A stretch of 5,765 nt of DNA, from assembly GCA_013812985.1 (NCBI GenBank), contig JACCSN010000293.1:1-5765 (forward strand), given 5' to 3'. Of the stretch, positions 1 to 5,765 are shown piece by piece. This stretch comes from Hyphomicrobiales bacterium. Its GTDB lineage: Bacteria; Pseudomonadota; Alphaproteobacteria; Rhizobiales; Afifellaceae. Position 1 is the first letter of the stretch. Each line of letters starts with the position of its first letter. Both the position numbers and the translations under genes were made by a program. A model generated the notes under the pieces. It searched no databases. It saw only the letters and a program-made list of their open reading frames with translations, and was not told the origin of the DNA.

Positions 1-262
1 GGTCACGCTCGCAGACGATCGTCACTTCCGCGATGTTGCGCGCCGGACGGTTTCCCGAGCCGGAAAAAATCACGTCGTCCATGCCGCCGCCGCGCATCGC
101 CTTGTAGGAGCTTTCGCCCATGACGAAACGAAGCGCCTCGACGAGGTTCGACTTGCCGCAGCCGTTCGGGCCGACGATGCCGGTGACGCCGGGCTGGATC
201 GGAATGTCGGCGGCGTCTACGAACGACTTGAAGCCGTGGATCTTGAGCCGCGTCAGCTTCAC
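1..262 (-). CDS. smc: Chromosome segregation protein SMC, N-terminal fragment (runs off left edge)
   Basis: Only the first 87 codons are present; the gene continues beyond base 1. The product is the ATPase core of the SMC-ScpAB (condensin-like) complex that compacts and helps segregate the chromosome. Directly visible are the start of the ABC-type head domain ([13 protein letters not shown] at residues 2-14), the Walker A P-loop GPNGCGKSN at residues 31-39, and the conserved block [17 protein letters not shown] at residues 60-76, typical of bacterial SMC. The start is taken as GTG at 262-260. The frame has no ATG between an upstream stop and this codon, and the [13 protein letters not shown] block sits at the N-terminus in this family. 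A GAAGG-like ribosome site lies about 9 bases upstream, partly inside a 10-bp inverted repeat. The gene begins 42 bases after the dsbA-like stop and is probably co-transcribed with it. Identification is very secure; the start codon somewhat less so. Confidence 0.95.
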   Translation of the reverse strand, partial: MKLTRLKIHGFKSFVDAADIPIQPGVTGIVGPNGCGKSNLVEALRFVMGESSYKAMRGGGMDDVIFSGSGNRPARNIAEVTIVCERD

Positions 263-292
263 GGGCGCGCCTTCGCGGGGCCGGCGCGCCCG
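262..292 (-). promoter_or_regulatory. GC-rich inverted repeat abutting the smc start codon
   Basis: A perfect 10-bp inverted repeat lies between the dsbA-like stop and the smc GTG. The arms, on the plus strand, are CGGGCGCGCC (262-271) and GGCGCGCCCG (283-292), separated by 11 bases. In the minus-strand transcript the 3' arm ends exactly on the first G of the smc start codon, and the putative GAAGG ribosome site straddles the loop and the stem base. No T-run follows on the minus strand, so it is unlikely to be an intrinsic terminator. It could modulate translation of smc or stabilise the upstream mRNA. That role is inferred from position only. Confidence 0.45.
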
Positions 293-304
293 CTTGTGCC
301 CGCT

Positions 305-931
305 TTAGAGAAGCGGCTCGATTTCCTTGTCCAGTTCCGCAAGGGACGGAGACCCTTCCAGCTTCTTGCCGTTTATAAAGAAAGTCGGGGTCGCCTGCAC
401 GCCAAATGAGACTCCGCGGTTCTTCACGCCCTCCAGGCCCTGGAACAGCGCCTGATTCGATATGCAGGCTTCAAAGCTCTTGTCGTTCAAACCGAATGGT
501 TTGGCGATATCCAGTGTGGCTGCCTTCAGGTCCGGCGACGAGAGCCAAGTATCCTGCACGCGGAAATAGGCGTGGACGACATCGAAATAACGATCCGCCG
601 GGGCGCAGCGGGCGACCATCGAGGCGGCATAGGCGGGCGCGTTCAGCGGGAATTCGCGGAAGATGTAGCGCACCTTGCCGCTGTCGACGTATTTCAGGCG
701 GAACTCGTCGAACACATCGCGGTCGAACTGCGCGCAATGCGGGCAGCTCATGGAGGCGTATTCCACCACCGTCACCTTGGCGTCCGCCGGGCCGAGCACC
801 TTCTCGCCAAGCTCGCCCGGCGCATGGAGTTCCTGGACGTTGACGGTTTGGGCAAATGCCACGGCAGGTGCGAAGAGCAGCGGGCTTGCGGCGAGGCCGG
901 CGAGAAACAGGCGGCGGTCGAGAGGGGGCAT
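305..931 (-). CDS. DsbA-family thiol:disulfide oxidoreductase with Tat-like signal peptide
   Basis: This 208-residue protein of the DsbA/Thioredoxin_4 family is expected to catalyse disulfide exchange in periplasmic proteins. The N-terminus, DRRLFLAGLAA at residues 5-15, matches a twin-arginine pattern (RRxFL). A hydrophobic stretch follows and then a probable signal peptidase site after AFA at residues 25-27. The redox centre is CPHC at residues 63-66, the same dipeptide as in E. coli DsbA. The thioredoxin-fold cis-proline loop is ATPTFFING at 180-188. Two further cysteines (109 and 156) could form a second disulfide. The ATG at 931 is chosen over in-frame starts further upstream because it opens the signal peptide directly and is preceded by a strong ribosome site (AAAGGAAG, five bases away). 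It lies 125 bases downstream of dciA and 42 bases upstream of smc, all in one direction. Whether it oxidises or isomerises cannot be told from sequence. Confidence 0.93.
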   Translation of the reverse strand: MPPLDRRLFLAGLAASPLLFAPAVAFAQTVNVQELHAPGELGEKVLGPADAKVTVVEYASMSCPHCAQFDRDVFDEFRLKYVDSGKVRYIFREFPLNAPAYAASMVARCAPADRYFDVVHAYFRVQDTWLSSPDLKAATLDIAKPFGLNDKSFEACISNQALFQGLEGVKNRGVSFGVQATPTFFINGKKLEGSPSLAELDKEIEPLL

Positions 932-936
932 GGTGT

Positions 937-944
937 CTTCCTTT
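937..944 (-). promoter_or_regulatory. Ribosome binding site of the dsbA-like gene
   Basis: On the minus strand AAAGGAAG is followed after five bases by ATG at 931. It decides the start of the DsbA-like protein against longer in-frame alternatives reaching 1060, which would put about 43 residues of atypical sequence in front of the signal peptide. Positions 932-1056, between this gene and dciA, contain no other gene and no promoter that I can identify with confidence. Confidence 0.7.
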
Positions 945-1056
945 CCGAGGAGCCGAAGCAAAGCCGGCCTCCATTGAACATGGCCTGAACGGCCGCCGAA
1001 GCGACCCTTGGCGTCTACATATCGTGCGCGGACGCGGCGAGAAACGCGGCCCCTCG

Positions 1057-1521
1057 TCACGATCGTGCGAGAACGCGGCGGCCGAGCGTGCGGAGCGAAT
1101 CGGCAAGCGCCCCGTCCAGCCCGGACAGCCGCTCTTCAAGCGCCTGCGGCAGGTCGCGCTCCGGCTCCTGCGCCGGCTTTGCCCCGCCCCGCGGCCCGAT
1201 CCGGCCCTGCACGATGCGCACTGCCCCCACCGCCGGGTAGCCGAAATAGCCGTTCAGCCGCTCGCGCACTCTGTCCGTCTCATAGGAGAACTGCAGGGCA
1301 AGCGCCGGATCGCAGCGGACGACGAGCACGGCCGCGCCGCCGCCGCGCGGCCAGCGGATGCGCTCCGGCGCGGTGCTTCTCGCATAGGCCTCGCCGACGA
1401 TCTCCGGCCACCAGGAGATCAGTTCGGCGCGCGCCAGGCCACGCTTGCGCACAAGCGGATCGAGCGCGGCGGAAATCAGCTCGGCGACGGGTCTGGCGTT
1501 GGGTCGCGCCGGATAGGACAA
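1057..1521 (-). CDS. dciA: DciA family protein (DUF721), predicted replicative helicase loader
   Basis: This 154-residue protein has the DUF721/DciA domain near its N-terminus, roughly residues 10-108: PVAELISAALDPLVRKRG, then ELISWWPEIVGEAYA, then PERIRWPRG, a beta-rich segment AAVLVVRCDPALALQF and the closing GAVRIVQG. DciA proteins are known as the loader or partner of the DnaB helicase in bacteria lacking DnaC/DnaI, which includes most alphaproteobacteria. The C-terminal 45 residues are polar and probably flexible, ending in a short helical stretch. I chose TTG at 1521-1519 because GAGGAG lies 11 bases upstream (1538-1533) and the domain starts about ten residues later. A longer TTG start at 1614 would overlap the divergent mutY gene. 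No ATG is available in frame. The gene is divergent from mutY and upstream of the dsbA-like gene. The family call rests on recognised motifs, not a profile search. Confidence 0.85.
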   Translation of the reverse strand: MSYPARPNARPVAELISAALDPLVRKRGLARAELISWWPEIVGEAYARSTAPERIRWPRGGGAAVLVVRCDPALALQFSYETDRVRERLNGYFGYPAVGAVRIVQGRIGPRGGAKPAQEPERDLPQALEERLSGLDGALADSLRTLGRRVLARS

Positions 1522-1577
1522 TGTGGAGGCTGCTCCTCGGCTCTTGCACGGCGCGCCGGGCCGGGCACATTGGCGCG

Positions 1578-2711
1578 ATGCCTGCCAGCCTAACGAAGTC
1601 CCGCCTCGCGGCAAAGCCTTCCGAAGCCGGCGGTCACGGCCCCCTGGCCGCTGACCTCCTTGCCTGGTACGAACGCCATGCCCGCATCCTGCCCTGGCGG
1701 ACTGGTCCGGCCGAACGTCGGCTCGGCCTCAGACCCGAGCCTTATCGGGTCTGGCTCTCCGAAATCATGCTGCAGCAGACCACCGTGAAGGCCGTCGCGC
1801 CCTATTTCCAACGGTTCATCAGCCGCTGGCCGACAATCGAGGCGCTGGCGGCCGCCGAGGACGGTGAAATCATGGCAGCCTGGGCGGGGCTCGGCTACTA
1901 CTCGCGCGCCCGCAACCTGCTTGCCTGCGCCCGGACGATTGCCGCCAAGCCCGGATCAGAATTCCCGCGAAGCGCCGTCGAGCTGGCGCGCCTTCCCGGC
2001 ATCGGCGCCTACACCTCGGCGGCGATGGCCGCGCTGGCTTTCGACGAGCCTGTCGCGGTCGTCGACGGCAACGTCGAACGTGTCGTCGCGCGCCTTTTCG
2101 CGATCGAGACCCCGCCGCCGGCGCTGAAGGATCGTGTTCGCGATCCGCTGCGGATGCTGGTGCCGCAGGACCGCCCGGGCGAATTCGCCGAGGCCGTCAT
2201 GGATCTCGGCGCGACGATCTGCACGCCCCGAAAACCCGCCTGCGCGCTGTGCCCGTGGTTCGGCCCGTGCCAAGCCCGCCGGGAGGGCCGGCAGACCGAG
2301 TTCCCGAAGAAGGCGCCGAAACGTCCCCGCCCCATCCGCTACGGCCACGCCTTCGTCGCCCGGCGCGCCGACGGCGCCATCCTGCTCCGCCGCCGCCCGC
2401 CGCGCGGGCTCCTCGGCGGCATGTGCGAGACGCCGGGGAGCGAATGGGCCGAAACGGGAGCGGGGGGCCTTGCCCCGCCGCTCGACGCCGAATGGATCCC
2501 CCTTCCCGCCCCGGTCGAGCACGGCTTCACCCATTTCGAGCTCAGGCTGGCGGTGTTCCGGGCAAAATTCGACCAGGACGCGCTGGCGCCCGACGGCCAT
2601 TGGTGGGCGCCTGCCCGAGGTCTCGCGCAGGAGGCTCTGCCGAACCTCATGAAGAAAGTCATCGAAGCCGCCTATCCGGGCGCCACGAAACCCGCCAAGA
2701 ACGAGGCATGA
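1578..2711 (+). CDS. mutY: A/G-specific adenine glycosylase MutY
   Basis: This 377-residue DNA repair enzyme excises adenine mispaired with 8-oxoguanine, preventing G:C to T:A transversions. All key elements are visible. The catalytic glutamate is E62 in WLSEIMLQQTT. The helix-hairpin-helix is LPGIGAYTSAAMAA at 139-152. The catalytic aspartate is D163 in VVDGNVERV. The [4Fe-4S] cluster ligands C215, C222, C225 and C231 have the canonical C-x6-C-x2-C-x5-C spacing. The C-terminal NUDIX-like domain (about 255-370) recognises 8-oxoG and includes FTHF at 317-320, equivalent to the FSH loop. ATG 1578 is taken as the start; the frame is open for 190 codons further upstream, but that region is the complement of dciA and does not resemble MutY. 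No convincing ribosome site precedes the ATG. The stop overlaps the next gene's start (ATGA), so the two are translationally coupled. Confidence 0.97.
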   Translation: MPASLTKSRLAAKPSEAGGHGPLAADLLAWYERHARILPWRTGPAERRLGLRPEPYRVWLSEIMLQQTTVKAVAPYFQRFISRWPTIEALAAAEDGEIMAAWAGLGYYSRARNLLACARTIAAKPGSEFPRSAVELARLPGIGAYTSAAMAALAFDEPVAVVDGNVERVVARLFAIETPPPALKDRVRDPLRMLVPQDRPGEFAEAVMDLGATICTPRKPACALCPWFGPCQARREGRQTEFPKKAPKRPRPIRYGHAFVARRADGAILLRRRPPRGLLGGMCETPGSEWAETGAGGLAPPLDAEWIPLPAPVEHGFTHFELRLAVFRAKFDQDALAPDGHWWAPARGLAQEALPNLMKKVIEAAYPGATKPAKNEA

Positions 2712-3319
2712 CCCAGATCCGCCACATCGTCTTCGACGTGGGCAACGTACTCCTCCTCTGGGAGCGCGACCGCCCCTATCGCGAGCTCATCCCCGACGAG
2801 GCGGAGCGCCGGCGCTTCCTCGCCGAGATCTGCACCATGGAATGGCATGCGGGGCTCGATGAGGGCGTCGGCATCGACGAAGCCATCGCCGTGCTGGCGG
2901 AGCAGTTCCCCGAGCAAGCCGAGCATATCCGCTCCTATAAATCGCGCTGGCTGGACACGCTGCCCGGCGCGATCGAGGGCACGGTGGAAATCCTTGAAAA
3001 GCTGGTCGAGCAGGGGCGCGACGTGACCGCGCTGACGAACTTCAATCAGGATCTCTTCCGGCTGACCGTGCCGGCCTATCCGTTCCTCAGCCTCTTCCGC
3101 GGCGTCACCGTTTCCGGCGAGAGGAAGCTGGTGAAGCCCGACCCCGCCATCTACGCGCACCACGCCGAGGCGTTCGGGCTGGCGCCCGGCTCCACGCTCT
3201 TCTTCGACGACGTCCAGGCGAATATCGACGCGGCGCACAAGGCCGGCTGGAACGCCGAGCTTTTCACCAGCCCGAAGGGGATGCGGGCGGATTTGGGGCG
3301 TTATGGGATCGTGGTTTGA
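2708..3319 (+). CDS. HAD family hydrolase (HAD-IA, YihX-like phosphatase)
   Basis: This 203-residue haloacid dehalogenase superfamily enzyme is probably a cytoplasmic phosphatase acting on a small phosphorylated metabolite. Motif I is HIVFDVGNVLL, with nucleophile D10. The usual second aspartate is replaced by G12, as in the DxGN pattern of E. coli YihX and similar proteins. Motif II is LTNF at 109-112 (T110, N111). The motif III lysine is K143 in KLVKPDP. Motif IV is FFDDVQANIDAAHKAGW, with D167 and D168. Residues 15-85 form the helical C1-type cap that helps set substrate specificity. The start codon overlaps the mutY stop in ATGA. A HAD protein beside mutY recurs in Hyphomicrobiales as I remember it, but that does not reveal the substrate. 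The loss of the second Asp leaves open whether phosphoryl transfer proceeds as in classical phosphatases. Confidence 0.92.
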   Translation: MTQIRHIVFDVGNVLLLWERDRPYRELIPDEAERRRFLAEICTMEWHAGLDEGVGIDEAIAVLAEQFPEQAEHIRSYKSRWLDTLPGAIEGTVEILEKLVEQGRDVTALTNFNQDLFRLTVPAYPFLSLFRGVTVSGERKLVKPDPAIYAHHAEAFGLAPGSTLFFDDVQANIDAAHKAGWNAELFTSPKGMRADLGRYGIVV

Positions 3320-3800
3320 GCACGCATGAAGTGTGCCTGCCATCCTTCCCTGCTGATTTCGTTGAACGGGGCGAAACGGTTTGGGCGCTGATCTTCGTCG
3401 GATATGACCAGAACACGCCACGCGAATATTCGGTGCTGATCACGCTCGCACCAATGCCGGCCGGTGACAAAGAATAGACGTTCTGCTTGGTCGAGACGGA
3501 TGGCGGGACCGGTGACGAGCACACGTATTGGAGCGGCAAAGACGTCTCTCGATGTTCTCCAGAGAAAGGCGGCAAGTGATACTGCTTGCAATCAAAGAAA
3601 CAGTCGGCGAGATGATCGACCGTTATCGGCCAAGCAGAGTGTTCATGTGCACCATGGACGAGGACGCGCCCGAGCTGGCGCTCCGGAAGCATTTTGCGAT
3701 CGTGGATGTTTTCAGGAAACGCGGATATAAGATCGAGGTTTAGGCCATATATGGTCGGCTTTCCTGGTGGGTGGAACGGACCGATCCGCCTCAGGAATAA
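3316..3800 (+). pseudogene. Remnant of an unidentified ~155-residue protein gene (two TAGs and a frameshift)
   Basis: No known family is recognised. One coherent protein can be read through two frames. The first part runs from about 3316 (TTG) or 3331 (GTG) to 3552 and contains ERGETVWALIFVGYDQ, TPREYSVLITLAPMPAGDKE, TAG at 3475-3477, then TFCLVETDGGTGDEHTYWSG and KDVSR. The frame shifts near 3552-3555. The second part continues as FSRERRQVILLAIKETVGE, then MIDRYRPSRVFMCTMDED, then ALRKHFAIVDVFRKRGYKIE, TAG at 3741-3743, then AIYGRLSWWVERTDPPQE and TAA at 3798-3800. The peptide character, with mixed hydrophobic, acidic and aromatic residues, is natural across all lesions, which suggests one decayed gene. 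An alternative is two overlapping genes: the first part ends at TGA 3577 and a GTG at 3576 overlaps it (GTGA) behind an AAAGG site, giving a 55-codon ORF to 3743. The gene follows the HAD gene immediately and lies in a less GC-rich stretch. Confidence 0.6.
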
Positions 3801-3816
3801 GGGTTTGGAGTTCTTG

Positions 3817-3990
3817 ATGGACCGGAAGCAAGAGGGCGAGCTGGTTGTTGATGCACCTGAGCGCGCCAAGGCGGCGGCCGCGCGTGCGCTTGCGGACCCA
3901 GAGGTGCGGGCGGCGCTTCGCCGCAACAGCAAAGTCGCCCAACAGTTGCGGGCCGAGCGTCAAGGACAGTCTCGTCGCGTACGCGGCTGA
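3817..3990 (+). CDS. Small hypothetical protein, 57 residues, Ala/Arg-rich and helical
   Basis: I do not recognise this protein. It starts at ATG 3817 with a good ribosome site, GGAG at 3807-3810, six bases before the start, and ends at TGA 3988-3990. The sequence begins MDRKQEGELVVDAPERAKAA. It then runs as a probable helix rich in alanine and arginine (ARALADPEVRAALRR, residues 27-41) and finishes with a strongly basic tail (ERQGQSRRVRG, 47-57). There is no signal peptide, membrane segment or cysteine. It begins 16 bases after the terminal TAA of the decayed gene upstream, so the two were probably one transcription unit. The arrangement resembles small bicistronic accessory modules, but nothing in the sequence shows a toxin-antitoxin function. 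A longer reading from 3694 is less likely because it overlaps the upstream gene and lacks a matching ribosome site. Confidence 0.5.
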   Translation: MDRKQEGELVVDAPERAKAAAARALADPEVRAALRRNSKVAQQLRAERQGQSRRVRG

Positions 3991-4073
3991 CCGAGCTGAT
4001 CTGCCTCACTTCCGGATCAGGGCTCCGACGGACCACCCTGATGAGCTTCAATCTGCGACCCGGAGGCCGTTGC

Positions 4074-4093
4074 GCGCCGAGCCGGGCGCTTTT
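4074..4093 (+). terminator. Weak intrinsic terminator candidate
   Basis: GCGCC (4074-4078) and GGCGC (4085-4089) can form a 5-bp GC stem with a six-base loop, followed directly by TTTT (4090-4093). It sits after the 57-residue ORF and 63 bases before the GST start, a sensible place to end the preceding unit. The stem and T-run are both short, so this is only a candidate. I found no gene in the surrounding stretch 3991-4156. Confidence 0.3.
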
Positions 4094-4156
4094 GGGATTG
4101 ACATGCGAGCCAAGCCGGGCTCCTCGGGAGACTGAGCCGTCATTGGTTCGGCGACC

Positions 4157-4840
4157 ATGAAACTCTATTCCGCTCCCCTCAGCCTGTTTGCCCGCAAGAT
4201 CGAGGTTGCGCTTGGCGAAAAAGGCCTGCCGTTCGAGCGCGTCGTGGTGCCGTTCAGCCAGGCTGAAGGCTACAGGCCAAAACATCCCGACGTGCTCGCC
4301 GCCAATCCGAAGGGCCAGGTTCCGGTCCTGATCGACAACGGCTTGGTCCTCTACGATTCCACCGTGATCCTGGAATATCTGGAGGACGCCTACCCGTCGC
4401 CGCCGCTCTACCCCGCTGCGCCGGCGCTGCGCGCCGAGTGCCGCCTCCAGGAGCTTTACGCCGACGAGATCCTGCTCGCGCCCGTTCGCGCCTTGATGCA
4501 CCGGACCGCCCCTAGGTCGTCGGAACCGGATCGGCATGAAAGAAACGAAGCGGACGCAAAACAGGCCGAGCCGGTCATTGCGGAGCGCTATGCAAATCTC
4601 GATCGACGGCTGACCGGCCGCCCCCATCTTTGCGGCGCGTTCTCGGCGGCCGATATCGCCATGTTCATGACCGTGCTTTACGCGCTGCGGCTCGGCGGCC
4701 CGTCGCTCGCCCCGCATCCCGCGTTGGCCGCCTGGTACGGCAGGCTGCGCGCACGCCCTGCATTTGCCTCCGTCCGATCGGAGATTCTCGCCGCCGACCG
4801 AGAGCTTTCCGTGCCTGTCAATGGGCCGGGCGAACCCTGA
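4157..4840 (+). CDS. Glutathione S-transferase family protein
   Basis: This 227-residue cytosolic GST-fold protein is expected to use glutathione for conjugation, reduction or dehalogenation. The N-terminal thioredoxin-like domain is clear. It opens MKLYSAPLSLFARKIEVALGE, with candidate catalytic serines at S5 and S9. The conserved cis-Pro motif is GQVPVLID (V55-P56), and the glutathione gamma-glutamyl binding motif is LYDSTVILEYLE (D67-S68). The all-helical C-terminal domain (about 88-215) carries the N-capping-box motif FSAADIAMF (S163, D166). Length is normal for the family. ATG 4157 places the conserved first beta strand at the N-terminus, but no clear ribosome site precedes it. A polar stretch at about residues 118-135 (PRSSEPDRHERNEADAK) is an inter-helix loop. 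It is convergent with ccrM, with 23 bases between the stops. The substrate cannot be inferred. Confidence 0.93.
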   Translation: MKLYSAPLSLFARKIEVALGEKGLPFERVVVPFSQAEGYRPKHPDVLAANPKGQVPVLIDNGLVLYDSTVILEYLEDAYPSPPLYPAAPALRAECRLQELYADEILLAPVRALMHRTAPRSSEPDRHERNEADAKQAEPVIAERYANLDRRLTGRPHLCGAFSAADIAMFMTVLYALRLGGPSLAPHPALAAWYGRLRARPAFASVRSEILAADRELSVPVNGPGEP

Positions 4841-4863
4841 CGGGGCTTTGGACGAACAACAGT

Positions 4864-5765
<902 letters not shown>

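Noticed and set aside
932..1060. An upstream extension of the DsbA-like protein starting at GTG 1060
   Set aside because: The strong ribosome site and the signal peptide both point to ATG 931. The extra residues look untranslated in character and would overlap the dciA stop.
1544..1572. A sigma-70-like promoter for mutY (TTGCAC, 17 bases, ACATTG)
   Set aside because: The -10 match is poor and it would place the transcription start almost on the ATG. Not supportable without mapping data.
1008..1577. A 190-codon N-terminal extension of the mutY frame
   Set aside because: It is the complement of dciA and the dciA-dsbA gap, is extremely Arg/Ala/Pro-rich and does not resemble any MutY domain. 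The MutY core begins normally shortly after ATG 1578.
3264..3932. A 222-codon minus-strand frame across the accessory region
   Set aside because: It is antisense to the coherent plus-strand remnant and the HAD 3' end, opens with an Arg/Ser/Ala-rich run and shows no domain.
4120..4860. A stop-suppressed or frameshifted GST
   Set aside because: The GST frame is continuous from ATG 4157 to TGA 4838-4840 with a normal family length and all motifs in one frame.
4841..4863. A bidirectional terminator between GST and ccrM
   Set aside because: The 23-base gap has no inverted repeat of useful length and no T-run.

Overview
The window is GC-rich chromosomal DNA from an alphaproteobacterium, most likely of the order Hyphomicrobiales (Rhizobiales). 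The evidence is a block of housekeeping genes typical of that group: smc, a DsbA-like thiol oxidoreductase, a DUF721/DciA protein, mutY, a HAD hydrolase and the cell-cycle DNA methyltransferase ccrM. Codon use is strongly G/C-ending, and the intact genes whose ends are visible stop with TGA or TAA.

Layout. Positions 1-262 (minus) hold the N-terminal 87 codons of smc. Just upstream, on the same strand, are a Tat-exported DsbA-family protein (305-931) and dciA (1057-1521), so the minus-strand order of transcription is dciA, dsbA, smc. Divergent from dciA, on the plus strand, mutY (1578-2711) and a HAD-family phosphatase (2708-3319) overlap by the four bases ATGA and form a tight operon. Positions 3320-4156 look like an accessory insertion, less GC-rich at least in part. 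It carries the remains of a roughly 155-codon protein gene of unknown family, disrupted by two in-frame TAG codons and one apparent frameshift, then an intact 57-codon ORF and a weak terminator-like hairpin. A glutathione S-transferase gene follows (4157-4840, plus). Convergent with it is the 3' part of ccrM (4864 to the right edge, minus).

The most striking observation is that ccrM is interrupted by an in-frame TAG at 5418-5416, inside an otherwise perfectly conserved reading frame, at a site where related CcrM proteins carry Ile or Leu. With the two TAGs in the accessory gene, there are three amber codons in otherwise coherent frames. None of the six intact genes with visible ends uses TAG as its stop. 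The simplest explanations are mutation or sequence error in ccrM and ordinary gene decay in the accessory gene. Amber readthrough or suppression is a testable but weakly supported alternative.

Functionally the block groups genome maintenance: SMC in chromosome organisation, DciA in replicative helicase loading, MutY in repair of 8-oxoG:A mispairs, and CcrM in GANTC methylation coupled to replication. The DsbA-like protein acts in periplasmic disulfide chemistry, and the HAD and GST proteins are metabolic or detoxification enzymes of unknown substrate. I found no RNA gene, CRISPR array, transposase or phage gene, and no clear novel multi-gene system.
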